Shown one piece after another: positions 14,247-22,013 of a stretch of 23,334 nucleotides of DNA. The stretch spans positions 1 through 23,334 of the forward strand of contig CAZBZG010000034.1 in assembly GCA_964496245.1 (NCBI GenBank). Reading direction: 5' to 3'. The notes under the pieces are model-generated. The model worked only from the letters and a program-made list of their open reading frames with translations. It searched no databases and was not told the origin of the DNA. Each line of letters opens with the position of its first letter. Position 1 is the stretch's first letter. Origin of the DNA: CAZBZG01 sp964496245. Lineage in GTDB: Bacteria; Planctomycetota; SZUA-567. The position numbers were made by a program, and so were the translations under genes.

Positions 14247-16976
14247 TCACTTCGCCGTGGCGCCAGCGGCCTCGCTCATCGCCCCCGGCCGCAGGAGCGG
14301 GCTCACGCCCTGCACGCGATAGGTATAGCGTTTGCCCGTCTCGCTTGTACGATCGGTGTACGCGGTCACGAGACCGCCGGGGCCGCTGACGGGCCGCCCG
14401 TAGATCTCGGCAAGCAGCACCGGCGCCGCGCCCTCTTCGCCGCGGTAGATCCGCACCCACTGCAGATCGCAGCCCACCCAGTCCTCGACATCCACCCGCC
14501 AGGTGAGCTGTACGCCCTTGTCCTCCGCTGGCGCTGCCTTGAGATCCTGGATGGCCGGCGCAGCCGGTGCGCGCGCGGGGCCGGGCCAGGTCTGGCCGTT
14601 CTTTAACACGGCGTAGAGGCGGTACCAGGCCGGCTCGATCGTGTCCGCCACATGCCAGCCGTCTGCCTTGCGCACGGCGTCGAGCGTCTCCCCCGTCTCG
14701 ATGTTGCGCACGGTGAGGTCCGCAGCCTTGTCGCGGATGAGCAGGTCCACCTGGTTGGGCAAGGCCTTGTCCTCCACCTTGCGGTAGGAGGCGCCGTCGA
14801 ATTCGCGCTTGTCGTTCACGATCATGACCACGGGAATGCCCTTGTACGCGAATCCCTGCATCACCACTTCGGGATTGTCGGTGTCGAAGTAGGGCAGGAA
14901 ACCCGCCGCGTGGAGCTGTCCGCGCATGGACCGGGCGCCAGCCACGAGCGCCTCGTTCAAGGCCTCAGGTTCGCTCGGCAGGAAGGACTTCTTCCTTCTC
15001 TTCTTGCCGTCCTTGGCGTTTGGCGGCGGGCCGAACGGCTGCCAAGTCTTCGCATTCTTGAGGGCGGGCGCGCCCCCGGGCGCCGTGAATCCCTCTGGCA
15101 GGAACACCGTGCCGCCTGCCCGGTCCACCTTCACGAGGTCTGCGTAATCCTGTGGCCCCACGCCCTTCTTGACCGCAACATACCGGTACTTCGCCAGGTG
15201 CGCGCGCCGGTCCTTCTGGTTGCGCAGGATGTCGAAGGGAATGTGCCCGACGATCAGCGCGAGGTTCAACTCCGCGTGGCCATAGATCCCGCCCAAGAGC
15301 GCGAGACGCGCCTCTAGGGGCGTCCACGCCTCGATCAGCTCGCCGTACTGCTCGATGAACCGTCCCGTGGTGCGCAGCACGGGTTCCTGCACGCTGCGCG
15401 TGCGCCTGTAATCCCGCTTGCGCTGCACGATCGTCGGCGTGTCGCTCTGCACCAGGCCGAAGCGGAGCGCGGCCTCCACGAGCAGGCGATTCAGCTCGGC
15501 TCGTTCCTCCGCGTCCAGCGGGCCCTGCTGCAGACGGCCAAGCTGCTTGCGTACGCGCCTGTTCAGCTTGAGGCCCTTGAAGGCGTTCGCCGCGTACAGG
15601 ATCTCTTCACCCCGGATGAGTTCGTTCAGCTTGGCCAGAACCGCCTTCTTGAGTTCCGGAGTGAGCAGACCGCCTCCCCCCAAGTCCAGGCCTTCGTCGC
15701 CTTCGGTAATGGACGCGGCCTCGATCTCGTCATGGATTCGCTTCCCCAGGCGCTTGGCCAGGAAGCCCGCTGCCTTGGCGTGTTTGTCCTTGGTCCGTCC
15801 GGCCAGGGCAGCGATGATCGCGTCCCACTTCTCGATGTGCTTGGGGTCGTCCGCGAGCAGCGGGAAACCGGGCGGCGAGGGCCTGTCCTTGCTGCCGTAG
15901 TAGTAATGGGACTGCCGTCCGGGCTCAAAGGCTTGGATGCCCCAATGGCCGGTGCGCCGGGCGCCCATGCAAAACGTCAGAAGATTCGCCTCGCGCAGCA
16001 CCACCGAAGGGATAAACGCTCCCTTGTAGGTGGTACGGATGAGCTGTACGAGTTGGCTTGCGGGCGCGGGGCGGCTCTGGGCCAGGAGGCGCACCGAGGC
16101 ATTGGCGATGTGCTTGGGGTCGTTGCCGATGTAGCTCCAGTCCTGCCCATGGCCGTGTACGATCTGGACCGCCCAGATCGGATCGGTGGTGAACTCGGCG
16201 TCGGGGACGATCTTGAGAATCGCCTCTTCGGTTGCCTTGCGCACCCGGTGAGAGCCGCCCTTCTCAAAGGTCTGGCCCCAGACCTTGAGCTTCTTTGCAT
16301 CATAGGCTTCGTCGGCAGCGAGCAGGCCATCTGTGCGGGCTGCCTGGACGACGTACGCCAGAGCCTGCGGATGGGCCTTGCCTGCCGGCGGGGCGGTCGG
16401 GATGCCCATCTCCGTTCCCAGGAGGAAGACCTTGAAGATCTCGGCGTGCTCCCCCAGCCGGTAGGACTTGACGCGACCTGCGAACTCCTCGGCTACGAAG
16501 CGGATCACCGCGGGGTGGTAGAAATTGACATCCGTGCCCATGCCCGGCGGGGGCTTCTTGAGCAGGACCATGCCCTCGCCCACGGCCTTCTCGTAGGGGA
16601 TGCCCATCTCTTTGGCGAGCTTCTTCGACCGGGACGGCCAGTGGAAGCGGAGGCCCGTGGTCATGCCGTACTTGGCGAAGATCGCCAACCGCTTCTTGTG
16701 ACGTTCCGCATCCTCCTTGCGCAGGCTCCCCTGCCCGATGTAGGACTGGGTGAACCCGAGATCCGCGAACCACCGAGCATCGCGCTTGTCGTCTTGCGTC
16801 GTCTTGCTGAAGCGGTACGCGGTCCAGGCGAGGTACTCGCAGGAGAGCTTCCCGCCATCACCCTCCCCAGCAAACGCGCGTGGCCCAAGCAGCAGGACAA
16901 CGCTCACGAGCAGTGCGCCCCGGCACTTCCCGCGGCCTGCTTTTGTTTTCGAGCAGTAGACAGATCGCCTCCCCAT
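14247..16976 (-). CDS. Large secreted protein of unknown family, probable TIM-barrel glycosidase with Fn3-like C-terminus
   Basis: This 909-residue protein has a long signal peptide (1 to about 36: a basic start, then ALLVSVVLLLGPRAFAG) and a GGGAGG site before the ATG at 16976. I do not recognise a named family. Residues about 45-500 read like a barrel: LAWTAYRFSK, DLGFTQSYIGQG, and a KYGMTTGLRFHW strand. A VNFYHPAVIRFV helix leads to FKVFLLGTEMG (181-190), where E188 occupies a place typical of the GH-A/GH42 acid/base glutamate. Later segments include FTTDPIWAV and ARRTGHWGIQAF. Residues about 505-780 are less clear and include a basic KDGKKRRKKS stretch. Residues about 805-895 look like a fibronectin-III domain (VQLTWRV, then YTYRVQGVSPL). 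Its place between a pseudopilin-like gene and a GH84-like gene supports a role in glycan breakdown, by inference. Confidence 0.6.
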   Translation of the reverse strand: MGRRSVYCSKTKAGRGKCRGALLVSVVLLLGPRAFAGEGDGGKLSCEYLAWTAYRFSKTTQDDKRDARWFADLGFTQSYIGQGSLRKEDAERHKKRLAIFAKYGMTTGLRFHWPSRSKKLAKEMGIPYEKAVGEGMVLLKKPPPGMGTDVNFYHPAVIRFVAEEFAGRVKSYRLGEHAEIFKVFLLGTEMGIPTAPPAGKAHPQALAYVVQAARTDGLLAADEAYDAKKLKVWGQTFEKGGSHRVRKATEEAILKIVPDAEFTTDPIWAVQIVHGHGQDWSYIGNDPKHIANASVRLLAQSRPAPASQLVQLIRTTYKGAFIPSVVLREANLLTFCMGARRTGHWGIQAFEPGRQSHYYYGSKDRPSPPGFPLLADDPKHIEKWDAIIAALAGRTKDKHAKAAGFLAKRLGKRIHDEIEAASITEGDEGLDLGGGGLLTPELKKAVLAKLNELIRGEEILYAANAFKGLKLNRRVRKQLGRLQQGPLDAEERAELNRLLVEAALRFGLVQSDTPTIVQRKRDYRRTRSVQEPVLRTTGRFIEQYGELIEAWTPLEARLALLGGIYGHAELNLALIVGHIPFDILRNQKDRRAHLAKYRYVAVKKGVGPQDYADLVKVDRAGGTVFLPEGFTAPGGAPALKNAKTWQPFGPPPNAKDGKKRRKKSFLPSEPEALNEALVAGARSMRGQLHAAGFLPYFDTDNPEVVMQGFAYKGIPVVMIVNDKREFDGASYRKVEDKALPNQVDLLIRDKAADLTVRNIETGETLDAVRKADGWHVADTIEPAWYRLYAVLKNGQTWPGPARAPAAPAIQDLKAAPAEDKGVQLTWRVDVEDWVGCDLQWVRIYRGEEGAAPVLLAEIYGRPVSGPGGLVTAYTDRTSETGKRYTYRVQGVSPLLRPGAMSEAAGATAK

Positions 16977-17024
16977 GCCCCCTCCCTTCTCGGTGCGCGC
17001 GACGCGCAGCGCGGGCGCGCACCA

Positions 17025-17771
17025 TCAGTCGGGCCCCATGGCCTTTTTCCATCTCCGCAGGGCTTCCACGTGTCCGTCCACGAACCAGACCCGGACCTTG
17101 CCATCCGCGTGCCGCATGAAGTGCGGGCTGTTGCGCATCCAGTAGACCTGGAAGCCCGTGAACGGCGGTGCCGCGCCCAGGGGCTGCACCTCCAGGGCCT
17201 TGTTCCAGCCGTGGCGGTCCATGCCCGTGAGCGTCTTGGTCGACCCGGCGCCGCGGCCGCATAGACCGCCGGCACGGGCGGGGTCGTAGGTTCCCTGCCC
17301 CGGCTTGTCCGGCCGCCAGAGCCACCCGCCCCGCAGCATGGGTGGCGGCAGGTCCCGGCCGTACCAGCCCTTGACCGTGAAGTAGGTCTGCAGGCCGTAG
17401 TGCGTCCCGTGGTAGGACTCACCCGTGCGCCAGTCGTTCCCGCCGTTGTCGGCTTCGGCGGGACAGCCGAAGACCCCGTTCTCCGACGGCAGCCCGCTCC
17501 AGCGCGGCAGATCGACATAGCCCTTGGTGTAGAGCTGCTTGACGGCCGTGTAGTGGACCGTGCAGTAGCCGTTGTGATCGGAGGCGTACTGCGTGGTGAT
17601 GAGCCCGATCTGGCGCGCGTTGTTCGCGCACGCCACCGCCCGCGCCGCGTCGAGCACCTTGCTCAACACCGGCAGGAGCATGGCCGCGAGAATGCTGATG
17701 ATCGTGATGACGACGAGAAGCTCTACGAGGGTGAACCCGCTGCGAAAATCTCGCGTGTCGCGCATCTGCAT
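17025..17771 (-). CDS. Type II pseudopilin-like protein (prepilin N-terminal methylation motif, DUF1559-like tail)
   Basis: This 248-residue protein carries a class III prepilin signal: a short basic leader, then SG/FTLVELLVVITIISILAAML. Cleavage is predicted after G12, with F13 as +1 and the required E17 at +5. The rest is a soluble domain with a cysteine in VFGCPAE and a C-terminal HADGKVRVWFVDGHVE segment like the His-x-Asp-Gly signature of the PVC-bacterial prepilin-like (DUF1559-type) family. ATG 17771 has GGAGG 8 nt upstream and lies 14 nt after the stop of protein B. Such proteins are processed by PilD-type peptidase and assemble at the inner membrane in type II secretion-like machines. 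Its role in a carbohydrate operon is unknown; secretion or substrate-specific surface assembly is an inference. Confidence 0.88.
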   Translation of the reverse strand: MQMRDTRDFRSGFTLVELLVVITIISILAAMLLPVLSKVLDAARAVACANNARQIGLITTQYASDHNGYCTVHYTAVKQLYTKGYVDLPRWSGLPSENGVFGCPAEADNGGNDWRTGESYHGTHYGLQTYFTVKGWYGRDLPPPMLRGGWLWRPDKPGQGTYDPARAGGLCGRGAGSTKTLTGMDRHGWNKALEVQPLGAAPPFTGFQVYWMRNSPHFMRHADGKVRVWFVDGHVEALRRWKKAMGPD

Positions 17772-17785
17772 CCGCCTTCCCTCCT

Positions 17786-20626
17786 CTACTCTCTGAAGAC
17801 CGCGATGGCATCCGCGATGAAGTCGGTCTTGTGCCGCTCCTTGGCCGTAGTGGTCACGCGCAGGGTGCCGCTCTCGATCTTGACGATCCCGAGAGGGTTC
17901 CACCACGCACCCCCGGCGTAGAGCCTGCGGGGGGCGCCTCCCAGGGAGACCCGGGCCTGGTGGCGACGCGTGGTGCCGTCGAAAAGCATGTACGGCACGG
18001 CCCGCGTGCCCGCCTTTGGCGGCCAGGTGGCGTACACGGCGTACGACCCGGGCGCCAGCCCGTCGCAGGTCCAGACCGCCTTGTCGTACGCGGTTTCGTC
18101 GGTCTCGCCCTTCTTGCGCTTGGGCGGCTTGCGGCTGCGCGTCCACTGCGACCCGCCGGCGAATCCCTCCTCGCTCTGGTTCCAGCCGCACTGCACGCGG
18201 AAGTCCTCGTCTCCGTCGTCCACGATGCGCGCCTTCCCGCCGTCGAGGCTCACGACGCGCAGGGCGTCCGCGATCACCCAGCGGCCCTCGGCGTTGTTGC
18301 CGAGCTCCACGCGCAGGGACCCGCTCTCGACCCGGAAACGGCCGAGGCTGGCCCACGTGGCCCCGTCCATCTCAGGCCCCTCGGGCGGCGCTTCCTGGCT
18401 CAGCCCGACCCGTCCGCGGAAGGTGTGCCCATCATTCACGGTGTACTCCACCCGCTTGGGCCGCTGGTAGCTGAACGCAGGCCAAGTCGCGAAGACCTCA
18501 TAGGCCCCCGGCGCAAGATCCGCCACCGTCCAGATCGCGACCGAGCTCGGCTGGTCGGCCGGATTGGCGACAAAGTACGTGATGCCCTCGCCGTAGCCCA
18601 GCTTGCCCGTGTGGTTGGGCGTTGCGCGCGCGGTGAAGTCCGCAAAGCTGTCGTCCACGATGCGCACGGGTTTTCCGAGCACGTCGATGGTCACGGTGGC
18701 GGGCTCGGACCGGCCCGCTCTGTCGTGCACACGATAGATGAAACTCACGCTTCCCTGGAAATCGGGGGCGGTCCGGAAGGTGAAAGAACCGTCCGTCCGG
18801 AAGCTGAGGTCGCCCGTCTCCGGCCCGCTTACGAGTTCCGCGTGGATCCGGTCGCCGTCCGGGTCGGCGTCGTTGGCGAGCACCACGCGTCCGCCGCTGT
18901 AGCGGAACGGGGTGACGCAAAGCGTCTCGCCCGCGACCATGGCATAGTGGTCGTCCTTGGCCTCGGGCACCTGGTTCGTCGCATACGCGAGCTGCGCTGG
19001 ATCGCCGACCCGCGCCACGGAGCCGTCGGCTTCCTGGAGATGGTAGAAGCTCCCCTCCAAGCCAACGTCCACGGTCAACGCCTGGTAGTCGGGAATGGTG
19101 ACCTGCACGTCCTCCCGGTCGCCCAGCGGGGCGTGCGCGTAGAGCAGCCACGCGCGCTTCGGCTTCGTGCCGATGACGCGGGCAAGCGTGAAGACCGGCA
19201 TGCGCGTGGTCAGCGTCCACGGCCGGGGCGGGTCCAGATTTGTACTCAGGTGGAACCAGCGCTCCTCGTCCTTGAACTTCTCGGGGAGCTCATGGTTGAA
19301 CGGGTGCTCGCCGTCGGGATTGGGGACGAGCGCGCCCTTGCGCCAAAACCTGGTGAGCACGGGATCGGCGTGCACCAGGTCTACGGAGCGAATGAGCGCG
19401 GCCCACTGCGGCCGCCAGTTCTCGATGGGATCGGACGACCCGTTCCATTGGCGCTCCACGCGCGGGGTCAGCGTCCAGACGACGTACTGGGCCCACGCCG
19501 CGTACCGCTCCGGGGGGTAAAGCAAGCCCTTCTCTTCGTACGCCTTGGCCTTGCGCCCGCCGCCGTCCCAGAAGATGGTCTCCATCCACCACTCCGGATC
19601 GGCCTGGAGCGCGCGCCGCTTCATGAAGACCAGGTTCATCATCTCCACCTGGCAGCTCCACACGTGGTGGTCGAACTTGTCGTACTCCCAGTGGTTGTCG
19701 TAGGCTTCGGGCAGAGCCCCTTCCCACGTGTTCCGGGGCGGCCGCTCGGTTCGGCTCGCCTCTGTGCCGGCCTTGTAGTCGGGCCCCAGCCACTTGCCGA
19801 TGCCGGGTTCCCGGCCCATGTGGTCGGGTCCGGGGCCGCCGTTGTAGGCCGCGATGATCGCGTTCTTCTGCCAGTGCTCGTTGGGCATGGCTTCGTGCAG
19901 GCCGGCGATCATGGCCTGATGGCGCTCGTAGAGGCAGTCGCCGATCGACACCTTCTTGCCGGCCTCGATCATGTCCATGTAGCGCTTGGAGGTCTTCGGA
20001 TCCCGCAGCCGGGCGGCCTCGTTGTTGCTGACGCACACGACGCGCGGCGGATCCGGATAGACCTCGGCCAGCCACGCGAAGTACTTGGTGCCCGACCAGT
20101 GCTGGCCCAGCTCCCGCCAGGCTTCCACGGGGCCGAAGGGACTGTACTTGCGTACGGGCTTTCCCGTCTGGGCGTCGATCACGCAGGGATTCTCCTCCGG
20201 CGGCCGGTTGAAGAACTTCGGGTTGCTGTAGAACTGTCCCTTCCACTGCCCGCCCGTGATCATGACAAAGGGCATCTTCCAGGCGGCGAGCGTCTGCATG
20301 GCCTTTTGCATGGCGGGCTTGGTGTGCTTTTCCATCCGCTTCTCGTCGTTGGCCCATCGCGGCGACAGCACGTACGTGAACGGCAGGATGTGGTGCCCGC
20401 GTTCGATCATTTCGAGCTGGAGGTCCAGCGTGGCGAAACGGGAATGCCAGTGCGCGGCGAGCGGCAGGGGGCGGCCCTCCTCGCCCTGGTTGGGCTTGAG
20501 CGCTTCCGCGCGGATGACCTCGGCTGTAGCGGGCATGGGTTCGCCCGCCAATCCGGCCGCACACCTCCAGCCGAGCGCCAGTGTAGCCAGACCGAACAAT
20601 GCCACCGTCTGTCTCGTTCCCCGCAT
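17786..20626 (-). CDS. Secreted multidomain protein B: glycosidase-like N-terminus, cadherin-like domain, two golvesin-like domains
   Basis: This 946-residue protein is a paralogue of protein A (8523-11729). It has a signal peptide (1 to about 28). The start at 20626 has AGGAGG directly upstream; an in-frame ATG at 20641 would instead give an ATGA overlap with the regulator and five extra residues. Residues about 40-545 share blocks with A: HHILPFTY, EENPC, YSPFGPVEAW, VYPDPP, SNNE (E203), METIFW (E349), HADPVLTRFWRKG and WLLYAHAPLG. The spacing between the two glutamates (146 residues) is close to that in A (138), fitting an acid/base and nucleophile pair. A cadherin-like domain (551-649, LANDADPDGD) and two golvesin-C-like modules follow (654-792, 800-943). 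It is the first structural gene after the regulator. Hydrolase activity is an inference. Confidence 0.7.
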   Translation of the reverse strand: MRGTRQTVALFGLATLALGWRCAAGLAGEPMPATAEVIRAEALKPNQGEEGRPLPLAAHWHSRFATLDLQLEMIERGHHILPFTYVLSPRWANDEKRMEKHTKPAMQKAMQTLAAWKMPFVMITGGQWKGQFYSNPKFFNRPPEENPCVIDAQTGKPVRKYSPFGPVEAWRELGQHWSGTKYFAWLAEVYPDPPRVVCVSNNEAARLRDPKTSKRYMDMIEAGKKVSIGDCLYERHQAMIAGLHEAMPNEHWQKNAIIAAYNGGPGPDHMGREPGIGKWLGPDYKAGTEASRTERPPRNTWEGALPEAYDNHWEYDKFDHHVWSCQVEMMNLVFMKRRALQADPEWWMETIFWDGGGRKAKAYEEKGLLYPPERYAAWAQYVVWTLTPRVERQWNGSSDPIENWRPQWAALIRSVDLVHADPVLTRFWRKGALVPNPDGEHPFNHELPEKFKDEERWFHLSTNLDPPRPWTLTTRMPVFTLARVIGTKPKRAWLLYAHAPLGDREDVQVTIPDYQALTVDVGLEGSFYHLQEADGSVARVGDPAQLAYATNQVPEAKDDHYAMVAGETLCVTPFRYSGGRVVLANDADPDGDRIHAELVSGPETGDLSFRTDGSFTFRTAPDFQGSVSFIYRVHDRAGRSEPATVTIDVLGKPVRIVDDSFADFTARATPNHTGKLGYGEGITYFVANPADQPSSVAIWTVADLAPGAYEVFATWPAFSYQRPKRVEYTVNDGHTFRGRVGLSQEAPPEGPEMDGATWASLGRFRVESGSLRVELGNNAEGRWVIADALRVVSLDGGKARIVDDGDEDFRVQCGWNQSEEGFAGGSQWTRSRKPPKRKKGETDETAYDKAVWTCDGLAPGSYAVYATWPPKAGTRAVPYMLFDGTTRRHQARVSLGGAPRRLYAGGAWWNPLGIVKIESGTLRVTTTAKERHKTDFIADAIAVFRE

Positions 20627-20637
20627 ACCTCCTCCTC

Positions 20638-21720
20638 TCATGCCTCATCAGCCGTCTGTTTCGGCGGCACCAACCTCGGTTCGAGCATCATGACCGGGCG
20701 CTCCACCGGCCGTCCCTCGATCATGGCCTTGAGCAGCGCCATGGCCACCATGCCCACTTCGTACCCGTCCTGCTCCAGCTTGGCCACAAAGGCGGGGAGG
20801 TAATCCTCGCCGGTGTTGGCGCTGGACACGATCGCAGCTTCGGCCACGCGCTCGGGCGCCTGCTGCTGGAGCGCCTGGATCACGGCCATGGCCATGCGAT
20901 CGTCTGTGAACACCAGGCCGTCGGGCTTGCCTGCCAGCACCTGGGCCACGATCGATTCCACCGCGTCGCCCCTGTGCCAAAGGACTTCGATCAACTCGCC
21001 GTCCCCGCCCGCCTCGCCCAGCCGGGCCTTGAGCCCCTGCATCGTGTGCGACGGTTTGTGCGCGCTCAGCAAACGGCGGGCGCCGGCGCCGAGCAGGTAC
21101 GCCCCGGCCTGGTAGCCGAACGAGAACCGGTTGTGCAACACGCACCCCACGCCCGGGCCCGCGCTCTCCTGGGAGCCTGTGACGATCTTGAGATCGGGAT
21201 TGGCCTGGCGGATCTTCTCCAGGATCGCGGGGCTCATCCACGGGACGATCATGCCCGCGACCTCGGGCCGGCGCGCTTCCTGCACGAGTGGCTCGGGATC
21301 GTGCGGCGAGAGGATTTCGGGCGCGCGGTGGACTTCAACGCGGTAGGTTCCGCCCTCGGTGCCGTCGAGAACCGCGGTCAGCTTGCGCACGCAATACGGG
21401 TGGTCGACCTCGCCCCAGTCGTCCACGAAGAGGATGGTGCGCACATCGGTCGCCGGCAAACAGCTGCGCCCGCTCACGAACACACCCCGGCCCTGCACCT
21501 TGTAGACGAGCTCTTCGGATACCAGCCGATCCACGACCTTGCGCACCGTGCCGTAGCTGATGCCATACTCCTCGGCGAGCTTCCGCTCCGAACTCAACGG
21601 CTGGTCGGCTACGGCTGTCTGCGCGTAGTCGCGCAGGTCTGCGTACAGCTGATCGCCGGCGAACCCGCCGCCGAGCAGGCGGCGGTTCGAACGCCGATGA
21701 CTGGCAGAGACTTTGGGCAC
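20638..21720 (-). CDS. GntR-type DNA-binding domain fused to LacI/GalR-type sugar sensor
   Basis: This 360-residue transcription regulator has a GntR winged helix at about 22-85, with the HTH around LSSERKLAEEYGISYGTVRK. A LacI/GalR periplasmic-binding-protein-like domain follows at about 93-355 (TILFVDDWGEV, GMIVPWMSP, FSFGYQAGAYLL, DGLVFTDDRMAM). This is the AraR-like layout, in which a sugar ligand releases the repressor. The start is GTG at 21720 with AGGAAAG upstream; no ATG occurs until far inside the protein. It is the first gene of the seven-gene leftward run and ends 11 nt before protein B, so it probably controls its own operon. A promoter with consensus -35 lies just upstream. The ligand cannot be told from sequence. 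Confidence 0.88.
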   Translation of the reverse strand: MPKVSASHRRSNRRLLGGGFAGDQLYADLRDYAQTAVADQPLSSERKLAEEYGISYGTVRKVVDRLVSEELVYKVQGRGVFVSGRSCLPATDVRTILFVDDWGEVDHPYCVRKLTAVLDGTEGGTYRVEVHRAPEILSPHDPEPLVQEARRPEVAGMIVPWMSPAILEKIRQANPDLKIVTGSQESAGPGVGCVLHNRFSFGYQAGAYLLGAGARRLLSAHKPSHTMQGLKARLGEAGGDGELIEVLWHRGDAVESIVAQVLAGKPDGLVFTDDRMAMAVIQALQQQAPERVAEAAIVSSANTGEDYLPAFVAKLEQDGYEVGMVAMALLKAMIEGRPVERPVMMLEPRLVPPKQTADEA

Positions 21721-21772
21721 TGGGCTTTCCTAGATATAAAACTGGTTCAACATTTCGTGCGCCATAACTGCG

Positions 21773-21801
21773 ATAGTACTGCGTCACGATTGCAATGTCA
21801 A
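21773..21801 (-). promoter_or_regulatory. Predicted promoter of the leftward seven-gene operon
   Basis: On the minus strand a perfect TTGACA (-35, 21801-21796) is followed after 17 nt by TACTAT (-10, 21778-21773, 4 of 6 matches). Transcription would begin near 21765, about 45 nt before the GTG start of the GntR/LacI-type regulator. The palindrome ATTGCAAT (21789-21796) touches the -35 and is a possible operator. Confidence 0.6.
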
Positions 21802-21837
21802 GCGGCATCTAACAAATGCCACAACATATTGCGTGAC
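21783..21837. repeat. Inverted GTCACG / CGTGAC pair flanking the leftward -35
   Basis: GTCACG (21783-21788) lies inside the predicted leftward promoter. Its reverse complement CGTGAC (21832-21837) lies upstream, about 49 bp centre to centre. The second copy sits within ATTG-CGTGA-CAAT, itself an inverted repeat. They may be two operator half-sites for the adjacent regulator, but six-base matches are short. Confidence 0.3.
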
Positions 21838-21957
21838 AATTTTCTACAATAACTCGCTCTGCGCTTGATATGCGGTGCAATCGAACGAACCAAACGCTTG
21901 GATTCTGCCGACCAGTATACCATAGACGGATGCGCACAGAAATCTCAACTTATCCGT

Positions 21958-21985
21958 TTGACAAAGCGAAAGCCGCGTGTATATG
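21958..21985 (+). promoter_or_regulatory. Predicted promoter of the FCD-regulator/sialidase-like operon
   Basis: A perfect TTGACA (21958-21963) precedes TATATG (21980-21985) with a 16-nt spacer; shifting by one gives ATATGT at 17. Transcription would start near 21992, leaving a short leader before the ATG at 22014. GGAG at 22004-22007 is the ribosome binding site. Confidence 0.6.
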
Positions 21986-22002
21986 TCCTACATAAGGACA
22001 TA
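21982..22002 (+). promoter_or_regulatory. Perfect 7-bp inverted repeat over the -10: candidate operator of the FCD regulator
   Basis: TATGTCC (21982-21988) and GGACATA (21996-22002) are separated by 7 nt. Nested inside is a second dyad, TATGT-CCT-ACATA, with a GT-N3-AC core like many FadR/GntR-type operators. It overlaps the predicted -10 and the transcription start, the expected position for autorepression by the gene that begins 11 nt downstream. Confidence 0.6.
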
Positions 22003-22013
22003 CGGAGCTAGCA

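Larger units (their letters stand above)
21721..22013. promoter_or_regulatory. AT-richer divergent control region between the two regulators
   Basis: This 293-nt stretch has no gene and is clearly richer in A and T than its surroundings. It holds a leftward promoter (21773-21801), a rightward promoter (21958-21985), an inverted repeat over the rightward -10, and possible operator-like inverted motifs near the leftward -35. The central part (about 21840-21955) shows nothing I can assign. Confidence 0.75.

Noticed and set aside
14173..14460. N-terminal extension of the GH84-like protein
   Set aside because: The extension is Arg/Gly-rich, overlaps the upstream gene and hides the signal peptide; AGGAGG marks the ATG at 14172.
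17772..18356. N-terminal extension of the pseudopilin-like protein
   Set aside because: It would overlap protein B by about 570 nt and destroy the required N-terminal position of the prepilin cleavage site.
17831..20803. A 990-codon open frame on the plus strand
   Set aside because: It lies antisense to protein B, has Arg/Gly/His-rich translation with no domain, and is the kind of long opposite-strand frame that high-GC codon bias creates.
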